The translations under genes and the position numbers were made by a program. Positions 11,275 through 22,650 of a DNA stretch of 31,721 nucleotides are shown one piece after another. The notes beneath the pieces are model-generated. The model did not search any database. It was given only the letters and a program-made list of their open reading frames with translations, and was not told where the DNA came from. Position 1 is the stretch's first letter; each line of letters opens with the position of its first letter. Origin of the DNA: Trachelipus rathkii (taxonomy: Eukaryota; Arthropoda; Malacostraca; Isopoda; Trachelipodidae); the NCBI GenBank assembly GCA_015478945.1, contig JABUQX010116771.1:1-31721 (forward strand), written 5' to 3'.

Positions 11275-12690
11275 TCGCTGTGGGTCTTGCGGTGCAGTTA
11301 GCTTTGGAATGTACGAATGTTAACAGTGTTCGTCTAAGTGGTGAAGCACTGTTACTTGCGATTTATGTAGGTGGTATTTGTCATACCGTTTTTGCCTTAA
11401 TGCGGTGTTTATATGATTAAACGTTATGTAATAAATGATAGCTGTGTGTTGTGACTGCGTTTGCATTTGACACTATCGGGTATCAAATCAGATGGAAGTT
11501 TCAAAACGACAGAGAATGTTTTTGGAAGTTATATTAAGGTTAGGGAAAACATAGTAAGATTAGTATCTTAATACTTTTTATTTTTCTCGAGGTTCCTTTA
11601 TGCATACGTAGAGTAATAACTAACGTGTTCCAACATCTTTCAATTTTGAAAAGCTTTCTTTATCTATACTTGCTATAATTAGTGACATGATATCCATTTC
11701 AAGCCACGCTTCATTTTTGTGTCTATATTGTAACTTGCACTGTGGCTTAAGGCTGGTTGCTGAATATACTAGACACGGGTGTAATAAGGATTCTGTTAAC
11801 TGCTTTCTTCGAGATCAGGCTGCACTTGGTTTACGCTGAGGATTGCTTTCTTAGAAACATGCTAGCTAATCAGTAGAGGGAACGCTTTGACCCTTAGGAT
11901 ATATGAAGTAAATACGGATGGTTGCCACGTATCACTTCTTTTTGCTCTACTAAGTTAAACACACTGGTAGTGACTTCACTTCATATGCTTCCAGGATGTG
12001 TATTGGGTTGCAAGGGTGTTATTTGTCATGTAGCTGTAGAGGGTATGATAAACACTTAATCACATGGATTTATGCTTTGGGCGAAAGTGCTGGCTTATTA
12101 ACTAATACTTTCTGTGATATATTGATACGACGTTGTATGTATATCCTTGTTGATCACTTTACCTTCTCACTGGCTTAATGTCATATCCACTTTCCTTGCC
12201 CTGCATTTTCACGTGTGTAATTCGACTTGGTGTGGGTTTGATGTGTGTCAGACATAGGGATGCAATTCAAAGTCGTCATAGCAATTCTACTCCTGGGGAT
12301 GAGGTTCATTTTTACAACAGGAGGTCAGAGTTTATATTTTACAAGAAGAGATGCGAGAGATGTAGAGCCGAATAAGTTTGTGAAGCCGAATTCCTCTTAT
12401 ACTACCATGGTCCCAGGTATTTCACGTGATTAAACAGTAACACATATCAACACTTTTACTGGATGAGCAATCTACCTTCTGACTCTACAAACGGACAAAA
12501 ATCCAGATTTCATGACGGTTTTTGTACGAATGTTGCTATATACCATCTCTCACTCTGTTACCTATATGCCTTACATACCTGGAAGTAACGTGTCTATCAA
12601 GTATTTTCATTATAAGGCGTGATATTATATTGCATGGTGATAGGGATATTTGTTCTGAGGGTGTCGATTGGTGGCAGGTGAGATGAAGTC
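11275..12690. other. G/T-rich region with short ORFs, nothing firmly identified
   Basis: Base skew flips at about 11270 from C/T-rich to G/T-rich. Short plus-strand frames at 11996-12178, 12178-12375 and 12245-12433 overlap one another. None gives a domain match by eye. It may be a second plus-strand decayed element like the 1560-2945 block, or host non-coding sequence. Confidence 0.4.
12260..12433 (+). CDS. Possible small secreted-protein start (speculative)
   Basis: A 62-codon frame opens at 12245 with an internal Met at 12260. From that Met the N-terminus reads MQFKVVIAILLLG, with a basic residue followed by a run of aliphatic residues. This is the form of a secretion signal peptide. The remainder is short and polar (Arg/Asp-rich, then SSYTTMVPG) before the stop at 12433. 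I know no family for it. There is no visible polyadenylation signal and the neighbouring frames are broken. An alternative is a chance hydrophobic run in a G/T-rich region. Choosing 12260 over 12245 is arbitrary and rests only on the signal-like start. Confidence 0.2.
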   Translation: MQFKVVIAILLLGMRFIFTTGGQSLYFTRRDARDVEPNKFVKPNSSYTTMVPGISRD

Positions 12691-12693
12691 TAA

Positions 12694-12734
12694 TAGTATA
12701 ATATAATTATACACGATAATTATATTATATTACT
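12694..12734. other. AT-rich hairpin
   Basis: Two arms of about 14-16 bases (AGTATAATATAATTAT and its near-complement) flank a five-base loop, ACACG, at 12711-12715. The stem has one small bulge. It is isolated from the TA tracts, so it is not simply microsatellite self-complementarity. Confidence 0.6.
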
Positions 12735-13259
12735 ATAAACGTTTTAAAGGGTTACTGAAAGGACTGAGCAAAAATTTGAAAGGAAATAGCAATGACACCA
12801 AATTATATTACATCAGTTGTATTATTGTGTACTGATGTGCAATTTAGAGTACCTAGAAATGTGAAAATGAGGTTAATGTTATATATATATTTTTGATAAA
12901 TAAAGCGAAGATTTGAAATGGATAAAGATTAAGGAACCACATAAATGGATGAGGGTTCGGTGTAAGTTACTGGATTATGATTATTGTAGAAATGAGTTTT
13001 AGCTTTGTGATATTGTTTGTAAATTGAACGATGAATAACCCACATATGTACGTAAATTGATAAAAAAAAAAACAAAGGCAATTTTACAATTTTCAATTCC
13101 AAACTTTTGTCAAGAAAAAAAAAATGAAAAAAACTAAAACTCCTTAATTTTTTTTATTTTTTAAAGAAGATAAGAATATTTTGAGACCACTTAAAAGAGA
13201 ATAGTTTTCATTTACGAAAATATGACAAATTATAAACTTAAAAAAAGAGAACGAACAAT
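12735..13259. other. A-rich spacer before the satellite array
   Basis: AT-rich sequence with several homopolymer A or T runs of 8-10 bases (around 13060-13160). No gene or repeat unit is recognised. It grades into the first degenerate satellite copy near 13260. Confidence 0.5.
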
Positions 13260-13392
13260 AAGAAAAACTTTCCATCAATCTTATGATTAAAAAACAGTAT
13301 AACTAAATTGTTTTTAAGTAATAGATATTAAAGTATAGGTGTGTATTGAAAACTAGGTAAATAAGATGAAAAATTAATTAATAAATGAGATT

Positions 13393-13635
13393 ATGAACAG
13401 CAGTCTTCACTGTTGTAAACTAATACCTATAAAAGACATCAATTGGTTTGGATTTATTAATGGCGATTTATATAGTAATATACACTCACTTCCATTCTTT
13501 AAAAAAGAGATGGAAAGTTTGTTTGATCAATTAGTTAAACTTTCTGGCTTGAGAATTGATAGTAAAAATTATGCTGCAGAAGTAAAGTTTTTTGGAATAG
13601 ATAATAGAGTTAAATTTTGTTATGAAATTAGTTAA
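13393..13635 (+). CDS. Intact 80-codon ORF at the left edge of the satellite
   Basis: An uninterrupted frame from ATG to TAA in a neighbourhood where nearly everything else is indel-ridden. Its first 30 codons (MNSSLHCCKLIPIKDINWFG onward) lie in sequence collinear with the satellite monomer head. The second half (FFKKEMESLFDQLVKLSGLR, then NYAAEVKFFG and VKFCYEIS) is absent from other monomers. It shows a protein-like mix of charged and hydrophobic residues. A stop lies a few codons upstream, so the start at 13393 is the natural choice. I recognise no family. It might be the surviving part of a gene from which the satellite grew, a terminal exon, or a chance ORF. No ribosomal or splice signal decides between these. 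Confidence 0.35.
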   Translation: MNSSLHCCKLIPIKDINWFGFINGDLYSNIHSLPFFKKEMESLFDQLVKLSGLRIDSKNYAAEVKFFGIDNRVKFCYEIS

Positions 13636-13690
13636 ACTTTCTGGCTTGAGAATTATAGTAAAAATGGTATGTCTGCAGTAATTAAGATTT
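13531..13690 (+). repeat. Direct repeat pair across the end of the 80-codon ORF
   Basis: The segment starting TTAGTTAAACTTTCTGGCTT at 13531 recurs at 13628, 97 bases later. It runs collinear for about 60 bases (GAGAATT, ATAGTAAAAAT, CTGCAG, AAG-TTTTTT) with small indels. The first copy lies inside the 80-codon frame and the second starts at the frame's stop. The flanking satellite monomer is interrupted by this block. Confidence 0.8.
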
Positions 13691-16600
13691 TTTTGACGAC
13701 ATAAGTGGTTTTGGTTTTCCTCTGGTACGATTTTATAGTAACAACTTCTTCTTCTACAGGAACTTTAAAAATCAAGATAATCTAGCCCTTCTTATAGTTT
13801 TAGTTATCTAGAAATTCCGAGGGTGTATTGGGCACTAAAATGATATATAATTTATAGAGGATACATTTTCGCTCTGTAAATTGATCCAGTATTGAAGCGC
13901 AGTTCTTTTCACTGTTGTAACTCTAAGCTTACGCTCTGTACTATAAAATATAAGATATATATCATTAGTTTGTAAGTACCTAGGCTAGATTTTATATGTA
14001 CATAATCTACTTCTTCTTCTACGAATACCATAAAACTTTTATCATCTAATATCACAGCCCAATCTATTGGTTTTTAGATCTAGAAATGAGGTTTGTAAAT
14101 TGAAAATGAGGTATAAATATTAGAGATACATATTATAGTTGAAATTAGAGATTTAATGTAACATATGACATAGTCTTTTCATGTGTAATTATAATGTATA
14201 ATATATAATACATATCACTCTTGGTTATGCTACTGGTCTTCTTCTTTATAGGGTTTAGTTCTTATATTATCAACATTACGCTATTTCTAGTTGTTCTTTC
14301 TCTTAATTTCTAGAACTTTTAAATTCTAAGAATATCTCCAGATTCCTCCTCTGGTTTTAAGTATAGATATGAGGATATAGATGGGTTTGTAGTTCATTAG
14401 TTAAAATAGGTTGAGAGAAGAGAATAATTCATGATGAATGGAGCGTTATTTAAGCAGGCAGGCGTTATTCTCTATCATGTCTCTACTTAAGTTTCACGCG
14501 GTTCTTTTGCACTACATCTTTATTTTATTTATTTATTATATATAGAACAATCCACTTAGTTGTTCGGCTTACACATAATATGGCATTTGAGTTATCTAAA
14601 CTTCCTTCGTTAACTAATGCTATAGTGAAGTATTATCATCTATATAATCAGCCTCTGCTTGTTTTTAGATCAGTAAAAGTTAATCTCTAAGATTATTGAT
14701 GAAAAATAGATAAAAAAGATATCGATTAGTCTAGAGAGATGAGGAGTAATGTAGAGCGGCACTCATTGCCAACATGTGTGTAACGTAAGTATCCTTAATA
14801 TTATTATTAAATACTATATATATACAGTTATGTGTTGGTTACCTATGGCGATTTATGTACTAACCTTATTACCTTCTTAAATCTAACAGGAACTTTATCA
14901 ATCATATATCAGCGCTCTTGTTTTTAGTAACAGAAATGAGGTTTGTATTGAAATATAATTAAGGTTTAAAAGAATAATAAATTAGTTAGATAATGATATT
15001 ATTTTATATATGAACAGTAAGTCTATTAAACTGTTTAACTATAAAGTAATAAAAGTACATCAATTTAGGTTTGGTCTCACTAGGAGAATTTTAGTATAAA
15101 CAAACATCCATAACTTATCTACCAGTAAGTAACTGTATTCAATCAGATATACTACCAGTTGTTTTTAGTATCTATGAAATGTAGTTTGTATTTGTAAAAT
15201 TAAAGGTAAATAGTACAGAATTAATATTGTAAATTGAGAGATAAATCAACAGTTATTTATATCAACTGTTATGTAACTAAGTACAATATATTAAAATACA
15301 TCATTTAGGATTTTGGTTCACTTGGTAGATTTAGTACACCCACTTCCTTACTATCTACATAGAACACTATTTTCATTCATATATATCAGTTCACCATCAT
15401 TGTTCTCTTTATTTAAGTATCTAAAAATATAAGATTTATATATATTATATAATATGTAAAATAAAGAAAATATAATTAGTTAGAATGGATGAGTATGAAC
15501 AGCAGTCTTTTCAACTGTTGTAAAATATAAATGTACTCTAATATAAATGACAATTATTGGTTTTGGATTATATAACTTGGCGATTTAGTTAACTAAACTT
15601 TCTACTTACTTCTAAGGTCAGAACTTTATATCAATTTCTAAAGTAATATCTGCCCTCTTGTTTTAGTAAATCAAGAAATGAGGTAATGTATTGAAAATAG
15701 TATAAAAAAGAGAGAATATAATTAGTGAATGAGAGTATGAACAGCATCCTTTTCAACTGTTGTAAAACTAAAGTATCTAAAGACATATTCATTTGGTATT
15801 TAGGTTCCTATATTGTAGCGATTTATAGTAGAATAATATAAAAACAATTCCTTCTTCTACAGGAACTTATCATCAGATATATCTGCCCTCTTTGTTTTTA
15901 ATATATAGAATGAATGAAATAGTATAAAACATAGATTTATAATTAGATGAATATATTAGTGAAATAGAGATATATCACCACTGTTCTAATGTTATCACTT
16001 GTTTGTAACTATAGTACCTATTTAAAGACATCATTGGTTTGGTTTCCTTGGCGATTTAGTACAAACTTTATCTCTTCTTACTATACAGGAACGTAATCAT
16101 CAAGATATGCAGCCCCTTCTTGTTTTATAGTAATTGCCTTTAGAATATGAGGTTGTATATGAATAATGATAAATAAGAGAAATATTTTAGTGAATGTGAG
16201 TATTTAACGAGTCAAGTCCTTTCTAACTGTTGATAACTAAGTACCTAAAGACTATCATTAGTTTTGGTTCCTTGGCGGATTTAAGTAACAAGTCACATCA
16301 TTCCTTCTTTCTATCAAGGACATTAATCATCAGATAATCATCTTAGTCTCTCATTGTATTTTAGTTATACTATTAATAGAAAATGAGGTTTGTTAATTGA
16401 AATAGTTATATTTAGAGTAATATGATGTAGTATTATGAAAGCAGTATCTTTTATCAACTGTTTATCATGTTTTGCATTACTAAAAGGTTCATCTGAGATT
16501 AAGTTCACTTGGATGATTTAAAGTAAAAACCAATTCCATATACTACAGGAACTTTATCATTCAGATATCAGCCCTCTATGTTTTTATTAGACAAGAAATT

Positions 16601-19450
16601 TGATACTGAATTGAAAAATTAGGTAAAATAAATTCGTAAAGCATTTATATGTGTTTTAAGCTGTGACCTTTATTTAATTGTATATAACTAAAGTTAAACT
16701 AATTAAATGACATTCATTATTGTTTGTGTTTCCTTGGCAATTTAGTTCTATAGCATAACTTCCTTTTTCTACAAGTGAACTTTAATTCATCAGATATCAA
16801 GCTCCTCTATGTTAATTTTAGTATCATGAAATGTAAGGTGTATAGAAATAGGATAAAAGAGAATTAATTAAGTGAAATTGTAAAGTAATTAGAACTAGCA
16901 TGTACTTTATCAACTGTTGTAATAACTAAGTACCTATTAAGACTTATATCCATTGAGTTTCCGTATCTCTTTTGGGCGATTTAGTACATCACTTATCCTT
17001 CTTCTACAGGAACTTATCATCAGATATCAGCCCTAGCGCTCTTGAGTTATTTAGTATATCAGAAATGAGGTTTGTATATTGAGAAAATAGTAAGTTAATA
17101 TAGAAGATATTAATTAGTGAATATGAGATTATAAATGAACAGCAGTCTTAATTCTAAACTGTTGTAATAACTAAGTATGCATATAAGACATCAAATTGTT
17201 GGTTACCTAAAGGTAGATTTAGTACATAACAATTACCAATCTTCATCAGATACTTTTTAATCTATTCAGATATAACAGCCCCAGTTTGTTTTTAGTAATA
17301 TGATAATGAGGTTTGTTTGAAAATATGTTATAAAATATAGAGAAAATAATAGTGAAATGAGTAAGTTATGAACAAGCTAGTCTTTCAACTTATTTGAGTA
17401 TTATCATATAAGTTAAATATAAAGACATTACTACTGTTGGGTTACCATTGCGATTAGATACATACATCTTTCCTTCTTTATCAGGTACTATTAATACATC
17501 AGTTATCATATAGTCCCTACTTATTTTTAGATATCAGATGAGTGTAATGTATAAGATATAAATTATAGGTAAAAGATAATAATTAGTGAAATGAGATTAA
17601 TGAACAGCAAGTTTATGTCATAATCAATGTTGTTAATATAACTATAGTACCTATATAGTTAAGCATTTTATATTATTATGGTTTTAATAGTTTCGCTTGG
17701 CGGAATTTTAGTTATCAAAACTTCCTTCTTCTACAAGGAACCTTTAATTAATAATAACAGATATTATAATCTGCCCTCTTGTTTATTAGTATCAGAAATG
17801 AGGTATGTCTTGAAAATAGATAAAAGAGAATTATTAGTTAGAGAAATGAGAGTATGTTAACTGAATACCATCAATGAAAAGTACCTATAATTATTTATTT
17901 TTTATATATATTAATAGACATCATTGGTTTGGTTCCTTGGGATTTAGTACACACTTCCTTCTTTAACAGGAACTTTATCATCAGATATCAGTCCTCTTGT
18001 TTTTAGTATGCTTATGAAAATGAGGTAATTATTATTGAAAATAATAAGGTATAAAAGAGAATAATTAGTGAAATAGAGAGTATGACAGCAGTTTGAAAGG
18101 CTTACAAACAGAATACCTTATATATAAAAACATCATTTGTGTATTAAGGTTCCTTGGCGATTTAGACAAACTTCCTTCTCTACAGGAACTTTATATCATG
18201 CATGAAATAAATCTGTCATGCCCTCTTGTGTGCTTTTATTATCAGATCCCGATGGAAATTGAGATAGTGCCCGTATTTGAGAATTAATGTTATTTATAGA
18301 GTATTATCCGGTTAGTAAGTAATAATTTTATTAGTAATTTGATGAGTATATTCTTAGAACTAGTTTGCGAGGTCACTTCTCACAATGTTTATACTCCTAC
18401 TACCTAGATACCAACTCTATACTAACATAATTAGGCTTTGGTCTCGTTGCCTGATTTAAGCTTATAATACTATAACGGTCACCAACACTATTATAGAACT
18501 ATTTGTCTGATAATAACTTCTATCTTCAACAGGAACTTTATCAATTATACAGATATAATATCAGCCCACTTGTTTTTAGTATCAGAAATTATAAGTATGT
18601 TAATTGAAAATTAAAAATAATAAATAAAAGAGAATAATTAGTGAATAGAGAGTATGAACAGCAAGCAGTCTTTCAACTGTTGTAACTAAATATATAAAGA
18701 CATCATTTTAAGTTATTTGGTTATTACCTTTAGGAGATTAGTTACAAACCTCTCACATCACTTTCATACAGGGAGACATATACTATTACAGATATTATTA
18801 TGCTCATCTATTGTTTTTTAGTTATTCAGAAATGAGGTTATGTATTGAAATAATAGGTATAAAGAGAAATATAATTTAAGTGAAATGTAGAATTTATGTA
18901 CACAGCAGTCTTTTTCACTCATGTTTTGTAACTAAAGATAATCCTTTAAAATGAATATCATTAATTAAGTTTTGGTTATCCTTGTACGATAATTTAAGTT
19001 TAATCTAACATATACCTTCATTTCTAGCAAGAGACTTATATCATCTAGATATGCTAGCTACTCTTAATGGTTTTTAGATATCTAGAAATGAAGTATGTCA
19101 TTTGAGAAAATAGTGATAAATATAGAAAATTATATTTGTGATAATAGAGATTATGAACAGCAGTTTTTTTAAGTATACTGTTATATCTAAGTTACTCATT
19201 TCAAGACAATCATATGGATTAATGGTTATCTCAGCTAATTAGGACGATTATAGTTACTAAATCACTTCTTCATTCTACAGGAACTTTATATCACAGTATA
19301 TCTGCCCTATTAACTTGTTATTCTATAAGTAAATCTTATAAAGATTAGAAATGAGGTATATGTATTTATCTAGAAAATGGGTAAAAGTAAGAATTAAATT
19401 AGTATGAATGAAGATTATGAATCAGGCTAAGTCTAATCTAAATATAATTC

Positions 19451-19757
19451 TATAACCTAATCACACCATATAGATACTAGGATTAAGAGAGTCTATTAAT
19501 TATGCATTTTGCAAACAATGTAATTTGTAAGAATAGAGATTTTATAGTTAATTTCTCTATAAATAATATGTTGTCAATATTCTTAACTTATAATATATAC
19601 ATAAAAAAAATAAACGTATGAGAGCAGGATCACAATTTTTCTTTCATAATTATTAGTACACCATCTGTAGCCTTGACTCAATCACCATTGAAAGTAAGCT
19701 CCTGTAGCTTACAAACTATTCTTCTCCCTTGCCATTCAGTTTAATCACACTCCAAGC
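19451..19757. other. Satellite edge and putative 3' UTR of the minus-strand exon
   Basis: 19451-19610 is AT-rich with faint satellite words. 19615-19757 is balanced sequence that, on the minus strand, directly follows the stop of the exon at 19758-19981 and could be its 3' untranslated region. I do not see a canonical AATAAA on the minus strand near it. Confidence 0.35.
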
Positions 19758-19981
19758 TCACATATCAAATCCATTCTCTTGGTATACTTGTTTTATGTCT
19801 CTTTTGCCCTCATCATTCACACTTCTTACATTTAAGGAAAAATCAGCAGATCCCGAAGTATTCACATTTGTTTCAGTGGATCTCTCATGACCATTCCCAG
19901 ACCTCTGTGACACATCACCAAGAGTAGCAATATGTGAGGCTTCAGTAAGTGGAGGGGTGTGTTTTGACCCAAGAAATGAAT
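19758..19981 (-). CDS. Probable terminal coding exon of a spliced gene (no ATG)
   Basis: On the minus strand a frame stays open from about 20055 down to a TGA at 19758-19760, with no in-frame Met except the last residue. A good 3' splice site (CTTCATTTTTAG) ends at 19982, which would put the exon start at 19981 with a split codon and 73 complete codons plus stop. The peptide is polar and Ser/Thr/Asn-rich. It begins SFLGSKHTPPLTEASHIATL, continues with GDVSQRSGNGHERSTETN, and ends KRDIKQVYQENGFDM. Composition is balanced, unlike the AT-only flanks, and no frameshift interrupts it. It looks like the disordered C-terminal tail of a larger protein whose upstream exons lie at higher coordinates, probably beyond the AT domain or outside the window. 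I do not recognise the protein. Alternatives are a fragment of an unrecognised transposon or a chance open frame. Confidence 0.45.
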
Positions 19982-20260
19982 CTAAAAATGAAGTTTGATT
20001 GTAATAAAATATTGTCTTAGACCTTTTTAAGTAAATCTTAGTATTAATAATTCACTGTGGGCCGCTTAGTTTAATTTATAAATTATGAAACTGCATATAA
20101 GTTTAACAGTGAAAAGAAGGGGTTATATATTAACACTATAATATCATAATTAGATTTCTATTATTAATAAAAAATCTAACATCGCAGAACTCTTGTGTTA
20201 CGAATTGTGCTTATCATGGTATATTAATAATTTTAGAAGCATGAGATTATCGATTATTAA
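19982..20260 (-). other. Putative intron sequence upstream of the exon
   Basis: AT-rich sequence just 5' of the minus-strand exon. It carries the polypyrimidine-AG acceptor at its low-coordinate end. No second exon is legible in it. Confidence 0.35.
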
Positions 20261-22057
20261 TATAATTATTATTAATATAATAAATATATATATATATTAT
20301 ATATATAATATACTATATATTACTATATAATATTATAATATATTATATTTATAGTATTAATATTTATTATTATTATTTTATTATTTAATATTATATTATA
20401 ATACATTAAAATTATAATATATATATATCATAAAAATATATTATATTTAACAATTATATTAAACATTAATATTTTTATAATATATAAACATTTATAATAT
20501 AATATATTAATAATATAATAATATATTATAATTAATATTAATATATTAATTATTATATAATATATATAATATATTATATATATTTATCAATTTCATATTA
20601 TATTTATAATATTAATTAATATTTATTATAAAGACTATTTATTTGTATTTAATTCTTCTAATATTTTGGGAAATTATTGTTATATATTATCAGGGCTGCG
20701 AAGATTTCTGCTTGCATATGAATCTTTTTATGTTTATATCCATTATTTTTATATTTATTTTATATTTTTACTTCACATAATTATATTTTTATGGTAATAA
20801 TTATACTATATAATATTATATTATATACATATAAAGCTCTATGATCTAAACTACAAAGCATGAAAAACGGTATATATTGCATAAATTTTATGGCAAGTTA
20901 TAATAAACACTATCTATAATTAAATCATTCATTCCAATTAATAATTTTGGAATCCCATAATTACATAATTACATTATATAAATCCATAATATATTTTCCC
21001 ATAATATAAGCATCAGATGATGAAGGTGAGACTTTAAACTTTTGTAGCACATCTAGAATATATAATTAATATTTTTAAATATAAATATATTGATAAGTTA
21101 TATCATATATTTTATATTATATCATTATTAATTAATTATTATTAGTTATATTATAATATATTTATATTCATATAATATTAAATATATATCTTATTAATAT
21201 TTATATTTACTAAATATTATTTTATTATTATATACTATATATTATTTCATTATCATATATGATAATTATAATTTAATTATATATGTTAAAAAATCATTAA
21301 ATTATTATTTATAATTTATGGATAACTAAAACAATTGTTATCATTATTAGATTTATTTTTTATGATTTTGTTCTTATATATTATATATTTATATTAATTA
21401 TATTTACCATATTTAATTAATATTAATAATTAATTAATAATAATATATATATTTATAATTATATATATATAATATATTAATATTAATAATATCATTATAT
21501 ATATCCACAATGAGCAATCAATATATAATTTGCACTGAACAAATGAAACAATATCATAGATCACTAATATATCTTCTATATATATATATACTGATATTAA
21601 ACTATATTATTATTCCTCATTAACTATTTTGAAGTGTACTTAATACTTACATGATTATAATATTATATATTTATATATATATATATATTATATAATATTA
21701 TAATTATTAATTATTAATTCATTATAATATATATAATATATATTAATAATATATATAATATTATATATATATATTAATATATTTATATATATATATATTT
21801 ATATTTATACTATAATATATAATAATATATAATATATATATATAGATAATAATCTAGTATAATATATTTCTAATAATTCTATTAAAAATTGGAAGTCCAT
21901 GTTAATTAACGCATTCGATGTTATCGATTTATCTCTATATATTTATAAATATTTATATATATATATAATATATATATATAATATATTATATCTCATTATA
22001 TATATATATATATATATATACTATATTAATATATATAATAGTATATATATATATAAT

Positions 22058-22177
22058 ACTTCCTTCTCGACCTTGTGGAACCAGCCCAAGACGCGTGCCG
22101 CTCCTGGAAGCAAGTTTTGGCCCTTTCAATTTGAAGGTGGGCCATAGTGGAGCAGAAGTAAGTAAGTGAGTAAGTAT
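22058..22177 (+). mobile_element. Short island with AGTA-repeat tail, SINE-like
   Basis: About 120 bases of GC-balanced sequence inside pure TA repeat. It starts at CTTCCTTCTCGACC and ends with a degenerate AGTA microsatellite (AGTAAGTAAGTGAGTAAGTA at 22157-22176). A body followed by a simple-repeat tail is the form of a short retroposed element. The plus-strand frame through it (FSTLWNQPKTRAAPGSKFWP) stops at its end and may be fortuitous. I see no RNA polymerase III box that I can assign with confidence. Confidence 0.4.
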
Positions 22178-22277
22178 ACTATATATATATATAATAATAT
22201 ATATATAATTATATATATATAATATATATATATTATATATATTATATATATATATATATATATATTATATTATAAAA

Positions 22278-22506
22278 ATAATATATATTATATTTTTTCT
22301 TCTATATTTTCTTTAAAATATATTCATAAATTCAATTATGTTAGGGGTTAACGTCTGGGCTTAGATACAAAAACCACAGTATATTTACTATGATGCGACT
22401 GTGCCGTTAACAAGATCAAATCTATGTTATAGGGATCCTACTATGGTAGGTCTATTAAGTCTAGGTTTAATAGTATATAAGTTATTGAGGTTAGTGTAAC
22501 AGCAGA

Positions 22507-22510
<4 letters not shown>
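22278..22510. other. Island between TA tracts, no gene recognised
   Basis: AT-rich at its left end, then about 150 bases (22340-22500) of balanced sequence. No frame or motif is recognised. It may be another nested insertion. Confidence 0.4.
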
Positions 22511-22556
<46 letters not shown>

Positions 22557-22650
22557 TAATATATATATATTTTATTATATAATATTATAATATATATATT
22601 AATATATATATATATATATATTTATATAATATAATATTATAATAATATAA

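Larger units (their letters stand above)
13260..19450. repeat. Tandem satellite array, about 24 copies
   Basis: The same ordered set of words recurs along the whole block: GAAATGAGGTTTGTATTGAA, then AGAGAATAATTAGTGAAATG, then ATGAACAGCAGTCTTTCAAC, then GACATCATTGGTTTTGGTTC, then CTTGGCGATTTAGTAC, then CTTCTTCTACAGGAACTTTA, then TCATCAGATATCAGCCCTCT, then TGTTTTTAGTATCA. Joining the most common form gives a core monomer of about 193 bp. The observed spacing of the ACAGGAACTTTA word is about 225-260 bp, because almost every copy carries scattered extra A/T bases. I count about 23-24 copies between 13759 and 19270. One stretched interval (18173 to about 18520) holds roughly 100 additional bases. 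The array edges at about 13260 and 19450 are the most degenerate. Unit sequences run on without unique spacers, so this is satellite DNA. Confidence 0.92.

Noticed and set aside
13260..19450. CRISPR array
   Set aside because: The repeats are long (about 190-240 bp), continuous and without unique spacers, and the genome is evidently eukaryotic.
21899..22147. Protein-coding gene ending TRAAPGSKFWPFQFEGGP
   Set aside because: The frame starts in TA repeat and only its last third is non-repetitive. The segment is better explained as a short interspersed element with an AGTA tail.
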